DNA of 64,000 nucleotides from an uncultured Campylobacterales bacterium (GTDB taxonomy: Bacteria > Campylobacterota > Campylobacteria > Campylobacterales > Arcobacteraceae), in NCBI GenBank assembly GCA_947494995.1, contig CANLWY010000006.1, forward strand, positions 1-64,000. The letters run 5' to 3'. Numbering within the stretch: position 1 is the first letter of the stretch; each line of letters opens with the position of its first letter. Shown piece after piece: positions 26,955-36,570 of this stretch. The position numbers and the translations under genes were made by a program. The notes under the pieces were generated by a model. That model searched no databases. It saw nothing but the letters and a program-made list of their open reading frames with translations, and was not told the DNA's origin.

Positions 26955-28169
26955 ATGGAAAGTTTTACAGATGTAAAATACATATTAGATGGATTTCTTT
27001 TTGTATTTTCTGGAGTTTTAGTAATGTGGATGGCAGCAGGGTTTGCTATGCTAGAAGCAGGTCTTACAAGATCAAAAAATAATGCAACAATATTAACAAA
27101 GAATATTGCACTTTTCTCAATATCTTGTGTTATGTACTATTTTATAGGGTATAACTTAATGTATGGAGAGGGAGGCTCATTTTTAGGAAGCTTCTCAACT
27201 ATCTCTATGGAAAATGGTGCAGATGCTTCTTATCCGGCAGCTGCAGATTTCTTTTTCCAAGTAATGTTCGTAGCAACTGCTGCTTCAGTTATTTCAGGAA
27301 CTGTTGCTGAAAGAATGAAATTGTGGCCTTTTTTAATATTTGTTGTTGTTTTAAGTGGTGTTATTTATCCAATCCAAGGTCACTGGACATGGGGAGGAAG
27401 TGAATTAGGTGGTTTACTTACTGGATTCTCTGACTTTGCTGGTTCAACTATTGTTCACTCTGTTGGTGGATGGGCTGCTTTAGCTGGTGTATTAATCTTA
27501 GGTGCTAGAAAAGGTAAATATGGAAAAGATGGAAGAGTTAGACCAATTCCAGGTTCAAACTTAACTCTTGCAACACTTGGTACATTTATTTTATGGATGG
27601 GATGGTTTGGATTTAATGGTGGTTCTCAATTAGCCTTAGGTTCAAAAGCAGATATTGATGGTATTGCATTAGTTGTAGCTGATACAAATATGGCAGCATG
27701 CGCTGGTGCAATAATGGCAGCTATTTTAACTCAACTTTTATATAAAAAAGTGGATTTAACAATGGTATTAAATGGTGCTTTAGCAGGTCTTGTATCTGTT
27801 ACTGCTGGCCCTGATTTAGGTATGTTAGTTTCATTTATAGAAGGTGCAGTTGGTGGGGCAATTGTCGTGTTTGCTGTTCCTTTCTTTGATAAATTAAAGA
27901 TTGATGATCCTGTTGGAGCTCTTTCTGTTCACTTAGTTGCAGGTATTTGGGGAACATTAGCTGTTGGTATATTTAATCCTGATGTTACTATCTTTGCTCA
28001 AATAAAAGGTATCGTTGTAATTGGTGCATTTGTATTTATTATTTCATATATTTTATGGAAAACTTTAGATGTAATTGTTGGTTTAAGAGTAGATGAAGAG
28101 ACAGAAATTACAGGCTTAGATATTCATGAAACAGGGCTTGAGTGTTATCCAGAGTTCAAAAAAGCATAA
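26955..28169 (+). CDS. amtB: Ammonium transporter AmtB (first copy)
   Basis: A 404-residue inner-membrane ammonium channel with 11 helices and no cleaved signal. The twin pore histidines are in 'STIVHSVGGWAAL' (near residue 168) and 'ALSVHLVAGIWG' (near 318). 'GWFGFNGGS' marks the conserved middle. GlnK blocks this channel when nitrogen is sufficient. The glnK gene follows after 18 bases. The C-terminal tail 'DEETEITGLDIHETGLECYPEF' (shown in part) is the GlnK-contacting region. It is paralogous to the gene at 28667. Confidence 0.94.
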   Translation: MESFTDVKYILDGFLFVFSGVLVMWMAAGFAMLEAGLTRSKNNATILTKNIALFSISCVMYYFIGYNLMYGEGGSFLGSFSTISMENGADASYPAAADFFFQVMFVATAASVISGTVAERMKLWPFLIFVVVLSGVIYPIQGHWTWGGSELGGLLTGFSDFAGSTIVHSVGGWAALAGVLILGARKGKYGKDGRVRPIPGSNLTLATLGTFILWMGWFGFNGGSQLALGSKADIDGIALVVADTNMAACAGAIMAAILTQLLYKKVDLTMVLNGALAGLVSVTAGPDLGMLVSFIEGAVGGAIVVFAVPFFDKLKIDDPVGALSVHLVAGIWGTLAVGIFNPDVTIFAQIKGIVVIGAFVFIISYILWKTLDVIVGLRVDEETEITGLDIHETGLECYPEFKKA

Positions 28170-28172
28170 TAG

Positions 28173-28526
<354 letters not shown>

Positions 28527-28534
28527 CTAATATT

Positions 28535-28567
28535 GATGGCAATGAAAAGCTTTTATACATTGCCATC
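28535..28567 (+). terminator. Perfect 10-bp hairpin after the first glnK
   Basis: GATGGCAATG and CATTGCCATC form a perfect stem with a 13-base loop, nine bases after the glnK stop. No T tract follows, so it may be a weak terminator or an RNA-stabilising stem between the two amtB-glnK units. Confidence 0.45.
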
Positions 28568-28627
28568 AAAGCTTCTATCTGTATATAAAATATACAACTA
28601 ACTACTATATAAACTTTTAAAACCATA

Positions 28628-28633
28628 TATAAT
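28628..28633 (+). promoter_or_regulatory. -10 box for the second amtB
   Basis: TATAAT, 33 bases before the second amtB ATG, in an AT-rich 140-base gap. This gives the second amtB-glnK unit its own promoter. Confidence 0.5.
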
Positions 28634-28666
28634 ACTCATAGATAAAATCAAAATGAGGGTTTAAAT

Positions 28667-29854
28667 ATGGACTTACAATCAGTTTCTTATGTACTTGATA
28701 CATTTTTTGCAATCTTTGCAATGACACTAATTATTTTTATGGTTCCAGGTTTTGCTATGTTAGAAGCGGGGCTTGTTAGAACAAAGAATGTTTCGGCAGT
28801 ATTAATGGTTAATACAATGATATATGCTATTGCTTCACTTGCTTTTTTACTTTTAGGTTATTCTATAGCTTTTGGTGAGTTTGGAAGTGATACTATGTCT
28901 GGGTGGGCTGCTTTTTTATTTCAAATGGCATTTGTTGGTAAGGTAATTAATATTATGTCTGGTGGTGTTAGTGAAAGAGCTAGAGTATTACCTTTAGCAC
29001 TATTTACAATAATTATGGGTGGAATCTTATATCCTATTGTTGTAAATTGGTCTTGGGGAGCTGATATGTTAGCTGGAACTTTTTTAGATATCTCTATGTA
29101 TGACTTAGCTGGTTCAACTGTTATTCACTCAACTGGTGGATGGGCCTTATTAGCAGCAATTATTATTATAGGTGCAAGAAAGGGAAGATATCCAAAAGAG
29201 GGTGGAGTTAGAGTAATACCTGCTTCAAATATTCCATTAGTAACATTAGGTGCTTTTCTTTTATGGATTGGATGGTTTGGTTTTAATGGTGGTTCAGTAG
29301 GTTCAATAGCTTCAAAAGAAGCAGCGGATACAGTTGCTCTTACAATTATGAATACAAATACAGCAGGACTTGCAGGAGCAATAGTTGTTGGTATTTTTAT
29401 GCAATTAAGATATGGGAAGCTAGATATTACAATGGTATTAAATGGTGCTTTAGGTGGGTTAGTTGCAGTAACTGCGGGACCTGATCTTTATGATATTTAT
29501 ACACCAATTTTAATTGGTGCAGTAGGAGGAACATTAGTTGTATTTGGTGTATCTTTCTTTGATAAGCTTAAAATGGATGATCCAGTTGGTGCTCTTTCAG
29601 TTCACTTATTAAATGGTATTTGGGGAACTTTAGCAGTTGGAATTTTTGCTTCAAATGGAGATAATATAACATTTATGGGGCAATTAAAAGGAGTTGTAGT
29701 TGTTGCAATTTTTGCTTTTGTATCTTCATATATTGTTTTAACAATAATCAATAAAATAATGCCTTTAAGAGCGGACAGAGATGAAGAAATGCAAGGATTA
29801 GATGTAGAAGAGTGTGGTTTGGAAGCATACCCAGAGTTCAAACGAGCTTTCTAG
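28667..29854 (+). CDS. amtB: Ammonium transporter AmtB (second copy)
   Basis: A 395-residue paralogue of the transporter at 26955, with the same pore histidines ('STVIHSTGGWALL' and 'ALSVHLLNGIWG') and 'GWFGFNGGS'. The first 120 residues and the extracellular loops differ most. The C-terminal tail 'EEMQGLDVEECGLEAYPEF' (19 residues) keeps the GlnK-binding pattern. It has its own promoter and its own glnK 67 bases downstream, so the two units may serve different ammonium levels; that is inference. Confidence 0.93.
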   Translation: MDLQSVSYVLDTFFAIFAMTLIIFMVPGFAMLEAGLVRTKNVSAVLMVNTMIYAIASLAFLLLGYSIAFGEFGSDTMSGWAAFLFQMAFVGKVINIMSGGVSERARVLPLALFTIIMGGILYPIVVNWSWGADMLAGTFLDISMYDLAGSTVIHSTGGWALLAAIIIIGARKGRYPKEGGVRVIPASNIPLVTLGAFLLWIGWFGFNGGSVGSIASKEAADTVALTIMNTNTAGLAGAIVVGIFMQLRYGKLDITMVLNGALGGLVAVTAGPDLYDIYTPILIGAVGGTLVVFGVSFFDKLKMDDPVGALSVHLLNGIWGTLAVGIFASNGDNITFMGQLKGVVVVAIFAFVSSYIVLTIINKIMPLRADRDEEMQGLDVEECGLEAYPEFKRAF

Positions 29855-29879
29855 AAAAATTAAGATAATTTATATTTAA

Positions 29880-30260
<381 letters not shown>

Positions 30261-30261
30261 T

Positions 30262-31278
30262 ATGAAAACTTTTGAAATAAACTCTGCTTTAGATATGCAC
30301 TTACATTTACGTGATGGTGAAATGTTAAAACTTGTAGGACCTCATACTTCAAATACTTTTGTTGGTGCATTAATTATGCCAAATCTTGTTCCTCCAATCA
30401 CTACAAAAGAAGCTTTATTATCGTACAAAGATAGAATAAATGAAGCATGTATTGAAGATGATTTTGATCCACATGTAACACTTTTTTTCCAGAATGACTA
30501 CTCTTATGAATTTTTAAAAGATATTAAAGATGATATTATTGCAATAAAACTTTATCCAGCAGGAATTACAACAAACTCTGAAACAGGAGTTTCTTCTATG
30601 GATGTTGAAGTTTTAAGGCCTACTTTAGAGTCAATGAGTAAATTGGGAATTCCTTTATGTATTCATGGAGAAACTAATGGTTTTGTAATGGATAGAGAAA
30701 AAGAGTTTATGCCAATCTATGAATCAATTGCTTCATCTTTTCCAGATCTAAAAATTATAATGGAGCATATTACTACAAAAGAGGCTGTTGCTCTTTTAGA
30801 TAAGTATGATAATCTTCATGCAACTGTAACGCTTCATCACTTACTTATTACTCTTGATGATGTTGCTGGTGGTATGTTGCAACCACATCTATTTTGTAAA
30901 CCAATTGCAAAAAGACCTGAGGATAGATCTGCTTTATTAAATGCAGCATTAAAAGCTCATCCAAAACTAATGTTTGGTTCTGATTCTGCTCCTCATCCAA
31001 AACATAAAAAAGAGTGTTGTGGATGTGCCGCTGGAGTATTTACTTCTCCTATTGCATTACAAGTATTAACAGAACTTTTTGAAGAGCATGATGCTTTAGA
31101 TAATTTAAATGCTTTTGTAAGTTTAAATGCGCAAAGAGTTTATAATCTTAAGCCTATCCCTAAAACAATAAAATTAGTTAAAAAAGATTTTGTAGTTCCT
31201 GCTATTTATGAAAGAGATACTGAAAAAGTAGTTCCTATGTATGCAGGGGAAACAATAGCCTGGAGTATTGAAGAGTAG
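30262..31278 (+). CDS. pyrC: Dihydroorotase PyrC
   Basis: A 338-residue zinc enzyme that cyclises carbamoyl aspartate to dihydroorotate in pyrimidine synthesis. The metal site 'DMHLHLRDG' is at the N-terminus. The carbamylated lysine is in 'IKLYPAG' near residue 95, 'CIHGE' is near 130, and the catalytic Asp region is 'FGSDSAPH' near 240. The length fits class II PyrC (about 345). ATG at 30262 gives the family's N-terminus; a GTG at 30235 would add nine residues inside glnK. GAGGA at 30246 serves as ribosome site. Confidence 0.93.
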   Translation: MKTFEINSALDMHLHLRDGEMLKLVGPHTSNTFVGALIMPNLVPPITTKEALLSYKDRINEACIEDDFDPHVTLFFQNDYSYEFLKDIKDDIIAIKLYPAGITTNSETGVSSMDVEVLRPTLESMSKLGIPLCIHGETNGFVMDREKEFMPIYESIASSFPDLKIIMEHITTKEAVALLDKYDNLHATVTLHHLLITLDDVAGGMLQPHLFCKPIAKRPEDRSALLNAALKAHPKLMFGSDSAPHPKHKKECCGCAAGVFTSPIALQVLTELFEEHDALDNLNAFVSLNAQRVYNLKPIPKTIKLVKKDFVVPAIYERDTEKVVPMYAGETIAWSIEE

Positions 31279-31288
31279 TAACTCTTCT

Positions 31289-32398
31289 TTACTTTCTTGT
31301 AGGTATAGTTCCTCTTTCTTTTAGAAGTCTTTGAATATTTTCATTTGACTCTTTTGCTTTTTGAGTTCTTTCTTCTCTCATATTTCTTAATATTTCTAAT
31401 GTTTCTTGTCTTTCATGATCTAAGTTAGCTTGCATTTGAATTGCTTTTCTATTACTTGAAATACCTGAAACTCCTAAAAACTTTTCTGTATTATTAACAT
31501 ATATTTTTGAAGAAGAAGAGGTTGCATTTTTATTAAATACGATAATATCATTCTCTTTTAGATTTAAAAGCTCAGAAACTGTAAGTTCTGTTTCAGCCAT
31601 AATAGCTTCCACATTCATTTTTGCACCAGAAATAAGGGCTGTAATATCTTTTTTTCTACTTGCTTTTTTATTTTTACCTTCGTTGAACATTTTTTCAACA
31701 ATTTTATTTAAAAGTGCTTCAATATAAGAGATTGGATAACAAATTGATAAGAATCCAGATTCCTCATCAATTGTAATTTCTAATACAACTAGAAGAACAA
31801 TTTCATGATCTGAAATAATTTGAATTGCATTTGCATTTGTATCTCTTGATTCAATTTTAAAGTTTAAGGTTGTAACTTCATCCCAAGCTTTATACATATG
31901 CTTTACAAACATTTTATAAAAATGGTCAAAAATTTCTACTTCAATTTCTGTTAGTTCTCTATCTAAATTATCACTTGCTGCTACAGCACCACTTCCTAAA
32001 AGTTCTGCAATAATTTTATGTGAAATTCCAGGGTTACACTCTATAACAATTCTTCCTTCAAGAGGTTTGATTGAAAGTGTATTTAGTGATGTTAATTGAG
32101 GAATAGAAAGAATAAACTCCCCATAAGTCATTTGTTCAATAGAGTAAAGTTTAATATCAACAATTTTTCTAAGCATTGCAGAAAGATCAGTGATTAAATC
32201 TCTAAGCATTTTGTCATGTAGAGTTGAAAAGGCTTTAAATTGCTCATTAGAGATTCTATTTGGTTTTTTAAAATCATAGATAGAATAGTTTTTCTCTTTT
32301 GATACTATTTGATCATCAGCTGCTGTATCAATTTCCTCACCAGCTTCAGCAATATCTAAAAGCGCATCAATTTCATCTTGACTTAAAAATTCTGCCAT
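31289..32398 (-). CDS. fliM: Flagellar motor switch protein FliM
   Basis: A 369-residue cytoplasmic C-ring protein that binds CheY-P and couples to FliG to reverse the motor. It opens 'MAEFLSQDEIDALLDI', the EIDALL motif being the CheY-binding peptide. A CheC-like middle domain and a C-terminal SpoA domain ('MNVEAIMAETELTVSELLNL', near 260) follow. A charged tail of about 50 residues extends beyond the usual end. It is translated just after flgI with one base between stop and start. It convergently faces pyrC with a 10-base gap. Confidence 0.93.
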   Translation of the reverse strand: MAEFLSQDEIDALLDIAEAGEEIDTAADDQIVSKEKNYSIYDFKKPNRISNEQFKAFSTLHDKMLRDLITDLSAMLRKIVDIKLYSIEQMTYGEFILSIPQLTSLNTLSIKPLEGRIVIECNPGISHKIIAELLGSGAVAASDNLDRELTEIEVEIFDHFYKMFVKHMYKAWDEVTTLNFKIESRDTNANAIQIISDHEIVLLVVLEITIDEESGFLSICYPISYIEALLNKIVEKMFNEGKNKKASRKKDITALISGAKMNVEAIMAETELTVSELLNLKENDIIVFNKNATSSSSKIYVNNTEKFLGVSGISSNRKAIQMQANLDHERQETLEILRNMREERTQKAKESNENIQRLLKERGTIPTRK

Positions 32399-32399
32399 G

Positions 32400-33452
32400 T
32401 TATCCTCTTATTTCCAGTTCTACATCAAGTGCACCCATGTCTTTTATCATTTTAAGTGTATCAATAATATCAGTCATAGGAAGTTTCATAACTTTCATTG
32501 CTCTTACTAAATCAGAAACTGTAGGTGTTCCTTTAGAGTTCATTAGGGTATTATTGATTTCAACAGCAATAGGTTTATTATCAAGTTTTACATCATCTCC
32601 AATGTTTTTTCCAGGGTTTACTCTTTTATTGTCCCATTGAAACTCTTCTAAAGGAAATTTTTTAATTCTGATTGTAAAGTTACCTTTTGCAACGGTTATA
32701 GGATCAATTGGAATATCAGCTCCTGCAATAATAGTCTCTCTTGCAATATCTATTATAATCTTCTTTTTAAAGTTTGAATCTAGTTTTATATCTTCTATTT
32801 CTGAAATAAATCGTACAATTGATATATTTGCAGGTTTTTTAACTTCTACAGTTCTTGTGTCTGTTGCCATTGCTATTGGTATTCCATAAGCATTGTTTAT
32901 TGCTTTTTCTACTTCATATGCTTGTTTTGCATCATTTTTAAAAAGGCTTAAAGTAACTGAGTTTTCATCTTTTAAAGAGTATCCCACTTCATTCTCAATT
33001 GTTGCACCTTCATAGATAAATCCTGTAGTAGCATTTTTTTTATCCGCAACTATTGTTCCTTGAGCTAGTGCATAAACTTGTCCATCAACTGCTTTTAGCT
33101 GAGTTAATAAAAGTTCGCCATGGTCAATAGATTTTGCATCTCCAATAGCTGAGATCTTAATTTTTATTTTATCTCCCTGTCTTGAAAAAGCAGGAAGTTC
33201 TGCTGTAACCATAACAGCAGCAATATTTTTTGATTTGATTGAAGAAGCTGGAATTTTAATATATGAGTTTCTAAGTAAGTTTTGTAAAGATTGCATAGTA
33301 AATTGTGATTTGTCACCAGTCCCTGCAAGTCCTACAACTAAACCATAACCTATAAGTTGGTTATCTCTAATACCTACAATATTTGAAATATCTTTTATTG
33401 TAACTGCAAAGCTAAAATTAATCATAAAAAAAAGAGTTACTAAAAATCTCAA
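32400..33452 (-). CDS. flgI: Flagellar P-ring protein FlgI
   Basis: A 350-residue periplasmic protein forming the P ring around the rod. A signal peptide covers residues 1-16 ('MRFLVTLFFMINFSFA'), followed by 'VTIKDISNIVGIRDNQLIGY', the FlgI N-terminus. The TTG at 33452 is preferred to the GTG at 33458: the AAGG ribosome site is seven bases from the TTG but only one from the GTG. The length fits the family (about 350-370). It shares an operon with fliM. The divergent promoter region to 33544 is 90 bases. Confidence 0.93.
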   Translation of the reverse strand: MRFLVTLFFMINFSFAVTIKDISNIVGIRDNQLIGYGLVVGLAGTGDKSQFTMQSLQNLLRNSYIKIPASSIKSKNIAAVMVTAELPAFSRQGDKIKIKISAIGDAKSIDHGELLLTQLKAVDGQVYALAQGTIVADKKNATTGFIYEGATIENEVGYSLKDENSVTLSLFKNDAKQAYEVEKAINNAYGIPIAMATDTRTVEVKKPANISIVRFISEIEDIKLDSNFKKKIIIDIARETIIAGADIPIDPITVAKGNFTIRIKKFPLEEFQWDNKRVNPGKNIGDDVKLDNKPIAVEINNTLMNSKGTPTVSDLVRAMKVMKLPMTDIIDTLKMIKDMGALDVELEIRG

Positions 33453-33508
33453 TTGCACACCTTGGTCATAATTGAAGATATTTTATCTAAAATTTTATAA
33501 AATAAAGG

Positions 33509-33514
33509 TATAAT
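33509..33514 (+). promoter_or_regulatory. -10 box for the plus-strand flagellar operon
   Basis: TATAAT, 29 bases before the TTG start at 33544, with T-rich upstream sequence. It would drive the run of closely spaced genes through flgH. Confidence 0.5.
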
Positions 33515-33543
33515 CTCTAAAAAAATAATTTTAAGGTTATCTT

Positions 33544-34431
33544 TTGATTATATATATTTATGGAAATGATAGTTTCAAAAAAGATATTCATAGTGTTTTA
33601 AAACATTCTAATATTAAGTTTAGATTGGACGAGCATGGTGAAATCAAGGAGTTACAAACATTAGATGCATTAAAAGGTGCAATTGAAGATAATCCAAATA
33701 ATATATATTTAATCGATGATCAAAAAATTATCAAAAAAAATTCATTAAATCAAAAAATAAAGTTTTTAAAACCTAAAGATGGCATAGAACAAGAGTATCT
33801 ATTTGATCATGGAATAGGAGACATCTCTGTTGATTCTATAGATGAATTATCTAAGCATATTATAAAAAGATTAGAAGCTGTAATTCATGAAAAAGAATCT
33901 AGTGAAATTCAAGACTCTATTGTTGAAATTGTAGAAGATGCTTACGAACAAGATGAAGAAAATGAGAAAAATTATGTTCAACTAGATGATGAATTAAGTG
34001 CTTTATTATCTCATAGGGATGATGAAGAGCCTGTAGTTGAACAGATTGATGATATTACTTCACTTATTGAAGATATGAATGTTGAAGAGAATGAAGATGA
34101 AAAATCTTCTTCTGAGAATTTGAGTTTTGAAGAAGATTTTGATAATATAGAGTTAGTTGAAAAAGAACAGATAGATCAAGGAGTTGATATGGTAGATGAG
34201 TTTTCAGAGTTTGATACATTAAATGAAGCAGATATTTTAGCTGCTTTAGATGAGATTGGCGAGAAAGAAGTATCAATTCCAGTAACAAAGAAAAACAATA
34301 CCTCTTCTATGCAGCAAACATCAAAGGAAAGTCTTGACTTAGGTAGTTCAAACGTAGATGATATAGCAAAATTAATTTCACAGCTTCTAAATAATAAGAC
34401 ACTGGAGATAACAGTAAAAGTAAAAGATTAG
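33544..34431 (+). CDS. Acidic protein of the flagellar operon, unknown function
   Basis: A 295-residue soluble protein with no recognised family. Residues 1-110 look folded ('MIIYIYGNDSFKKDI', then alternating strands and helices). Residues ~115-255 are strongly acidic and low in complexity. The last 30 residues ('VDDIAKLISQLLNNKTLEIT') form a helix and strand. The start is TTG with AAGG upstream. One base separates it from fliQ, so it is in the flagellar operon. It may be a switch- or export-associated protein specific to the group; that is inference only. Confidence 0.65.
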   Translation: MIIYIYGNDSFKKDIHSVLKHSNIKFRLDEHGEIKELQTLDALKGAIEDNPNNIYLIDDQKIIKKNSLNQKIKFLKPKDGIEQEYLFDHGIGDISVDSIDELSKHIIKRLEAVIHEKESSEIQDSIVEIVEDAYEQDEENEKNYVQLDDELSALLSHRDDEEPVVEQIDDITSLIEDMNVEENEDEKSSSENLSFEEDFDNIELVEKEQIDQGVDMVDEFSEFDTLNEADILAALDEIGEKEVSIPVTKKNNTSSMQQTSKESLDLGSSNVDDIAKLISQLLNNKTLEITVKVKD

Positions 34432-34432
34432 T

Positions 34433-34693
34433 ATGGATTTAATAGCAATTGCTGAGAATACAGTAAAAATCATTCTAATTTTGGGATTACCATCACTTAT
34501 TGTGAGTATGATAATTGGTCTAATAATTTCAATTTTTCAAGCAGTAACACAAGTATCTGATGCTTCTTTAGCTTTTGTTCCTAAGGTAATTATAGTCTCC
34601 ATTTTTATACTTATTTCTTTTCCTTGGATTGGAGACCATATAATAACCTATACAAAAGATTTATGGGATATTATTTTAGTTTTTGGACAGTAA
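34433..34693 (+). CDS. fliQ: Flagellar export apparatus protein FliQ
   Basis: An 86-residue inner-membrane protein with two hydrophobic helices (about 14-38 and 52-70). It begins 'MDLIAIAENTVKIILIL', with 'ISIFQAVTQVSDASLAFVPK', the most conserved part of FliQ, in the middle. It is part of the export gate with FliP and FliR, which are not in this window. Length and motif agree with the family (about 89). Confidence 0.93.
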   Translation: MDLIAIAENTVKIILILGLPSLIVSMIIGLIISIFQAVTQVSDASLAFVPKVIIVSIFILISFPWIGDHIITYTKDLWDIILVFGQ

Positions 34694-34695
34694 AA

Positions 34696-35100
34696 ATGAT
34701 AGAAAAACTGTATAAGTTAAAAAAAACACAAACTGATCAGAAACTAATGGAAAAAGGCCAAATTATGGCTAAAATATCTCATATAGATGATGAAATTATG
34801 TTTACTGAAAATAAAATTAATACAACAAGTGTTCAAAGGCATGGCGCAATATCTGACTTTGCTGTCCTTGCAATTCATAGAAATACAATGAAATTGCATA
34901 TTTCTAAATTAAAGAGTGAAAAAGAGGCCTTATATATAAAGCTAGAAGCACTTGTAAAAGAGATTGTAGAATTACAAAAAGAGACAGAACAGTATGGATA
35001 TATACTAGAAGAAGAAAAGCAAGAAGCTTTAAGAAAGGCTCTTCTTGTAGAAGAAGAAGCTTCAAGTGAATATATTCAAAGTAAATATATAAGTGGGTAA
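34696..35100 (+). CDS. FliJ-like coiled-coil protein
   Basis: A 134-residue, almost wholly helical, charged protein with coiled-coil stretches at about 10-60 and 75-115. Size, composition and place between fliQ and fliL suit FliJ, the stalk of the export ATPase, but sequence identity cannot be shown by eye. The ATG at 34696 is preferred to an ATG at 34624, which would lie inside fliQ. It starts two bases after the fliQ stop. Confidence 0.55.
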   Translation: MIEKLYKLKKTQTDQKLMEKGQIMAKISHIDDEIMFTENKINTTSVQRHGAISDFAVLAIHRNTMKLHISKLKSEKEALYIKLEALVKEIVELQKETEQYGYILEEEKQEALRKALLVEEEASSEYIQSKYISG

Positions 35101-35109
35101 AGGAATATT

Positions 35110-35604
35110 TTGATTAGATTATTAATTATTGCATTGTTTTTTATATTTGCAGAAGCAGCAGAAGAGAGAACAAGTAGTGCTTCTTTAATTAAGCAAAAAA
35201 TAGAGATAAAAGAGTTAAAAAAAGAGTTAAATGTTTTTTATAATAAAAAAGAAAAAGAGTATCAAAAAAGAAAAAAAGAGATTGAAACACTTCTTGCGAA
35301 AGTAGAAAAAGAGAGAAAAGAGATTGCTTCAATAAGAGATGAAAATAAAAAGTTGTTAAGTAATATAAAAGGAGAAGTAGTAAATAAAACTGCCAATATT
35401 TATAATAAAATGAAGCCTAAAATAGCAGCAGATATTTTTAATCAAATGATTAGTGAGGGTAAAATTGAAGATGTTTTTGATATAATCTTAAAATTGAAAG
35501 AGGGGAAGGTAACATCTTTAATGAAATATATAAGTCCTAAAAATGCCTCTTTAATAACTCAAATGTTACAGGACTATAGAAGAAATAATCAAAACGAAGG
35601 GTAA
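35110..35604 (+). CDS. MotE-like exported coiled-coil protein (MgtE N-domain fold)
   Basis: A 164-residue protein with a signal peptide (1-17, 'LLIIALFFIFAEAAE'). A long coiled coil covers about 25-90. The C-terminal helical domain 'IYNKMKPKIAADIFNQMI...GKVTSLMKYISPKNASLITQML' resembles the MgtE intracellular N-domain seen in MotE-like proteins, which act as periplasmic partners of flagellar stators. The start is TTG at 35110 with AAAGGAA upstream. It is located directly before fliL, another stator-associated gene, which supports the reading. Confidence 0.7.
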   Translation: MIRLLIIALFFIFAEAAEERTSSASLIKQKIEIKELKKELNVFYNKKEKEYQKRKKEIETLLAKVEKERKEIASIRDENKKLLSNIKGEVVNKTANIYNKMKPKIAADIFNQMISEGKIEDVFDIILKLKEGKVTSLMKYISPKNASLITQMLQDYRRNNQNEG

Positions 35605-35606
35605 TT

Positions 35607-36140
35607 ATGGCTGATGAAAATGAAGAAATAAAACAATCTAGTGGCGGTGGTAAAGGACTTATGATAGTTCTTATTGCCCTTGTAGTTATTTTATTAATTG
35701 CTGTTGGAGTTGGAGGTTATCTTCTTTATTCAAGTGGAGTCTTAAGTGGACAACAAGGACAGATGACAGAACAAGTAAAAAAAGAAGAATCAAATGATTC
35801 AAAAGAGACCTATAAAGCTAGTATTAATGATTTAGTATTAAATATTACAAATGCAAAGGGTAGAGAAAAATTAATGAAACTATCTTTCTCTTTAAAAAGT
35901 ACGGAATCTTCAATTGAATCAATTGTAGAAGAGTATAAACCAGAGATTGTTGATGTAGTTATTGCACAGATCTCTTCAAGAAGTTCAGAAGAACTTTTAA
36001 CTGTAGGTGGTAAAGCATTGCTTAAAGAGGAGTTATTAGAAGAAATTAATGGAATTATTAATGAAGTAACTTCAAGTAATGATGATATCAAAGAGAATAA
36101 TGTAAAGAAAATTCTATTTACAACTTTTGTAATTAAGTAA
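35607..36140 (+). CDS. fliL: Flagellar basal body-associated protein FliL
   Basis: A 177-residue inner-membrane protein with a cytoplasmic N-tail, one membrane helix (about 18-43, 'GLMIVLIALVVILLIAVGVGGY') and a periplasmic domain. The periplasmic part holds 'YKASINDLVLNITNAKGREK' and ends 'KKILFTTFVIK', typical of FliL. FliL rings surround the stator and modulate torque. It starts two bases after the MotE-like gene and ends one base before the next gene. Confidence 0.9.
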   Translation: MADENEEIKQSSGGGKGLMIVLIALVVILLIAVGVGGYLLYSSGVLSGQQGQMTEQVKKEESNDSKETYKASINDLVLNITNAKGREKLMKLSFSLKSTESSIESIVEEYKPEIVDVVIAQISSRSSEELLTVGGKALLKEELLEEINGIINEVTSSNDDIKENNVKKILFTTFVIK

Positions 36141-36141
36141 A

Positions 36142-36570
36142 ATGATTGTTGCCGTAAAAACAAATAATAGAAAAAGAGTTGTCATAAAAATACTATTGCT
36201 TTTAGCAGTAGTAGGAATGTTTGTTGCATACTACTTTTATATGAGTGAAGAGTATGCTAAAAAACAGAAGATAGAGAGTGAAAAACAGCTTCAAGAAATA
36301 AAGAAAAAGAAGAAAAAAGAAAAAGATAGAAAACTAGAAAGATTGATTTATAGAGAGATTGAAACTGCAGTTGATTTAATAGGTCAAAGAAAAGTAATTG
36401 ATGTAAAAATCATCTCTAACAAAGCTTTAATTGTAGTTGACCCAGATACAAATCTTGATGCTCTTAAAGTAAGGTATGGAACTACAGCTTTAATAAAAAG
36501 AGATATAAAAAATACTAAAATAGCTTTAGATTTAAAATATATTGTAGAGAGTAAATATAATGAAAAATAG
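36142..36570 (+). CDS. Single-helix membrane protein of the flagellar operon, unknown
   Basis: A 142-residue protein with one membrane helix (about 15-35), a very lysine-rich coiled stretch at about 40-70 ('EIKKKKKKEKDRKLERLI') and a folded C-terminus ending 'ALDLKYIVESKYNEK'. It is probably periplasmic on the C-terminal side. It overlaps flgH by 11 bases and follows fliL by one base, so it belongs to the operon. No family is recognised. Confidence 0.65.
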   Translation: MIVAVKTNNRKRVVIKILLLLAVVGMFVAYYFYMSEEYAKKQKIESEKQLQEIKKKKKKEKDRKLERLIYREIETAVDLIGQRKVIDVKIISNKALIVVDPDTNLDALKVRYGTTALIKRDIKNTKIALDLKYIVESKYNEK

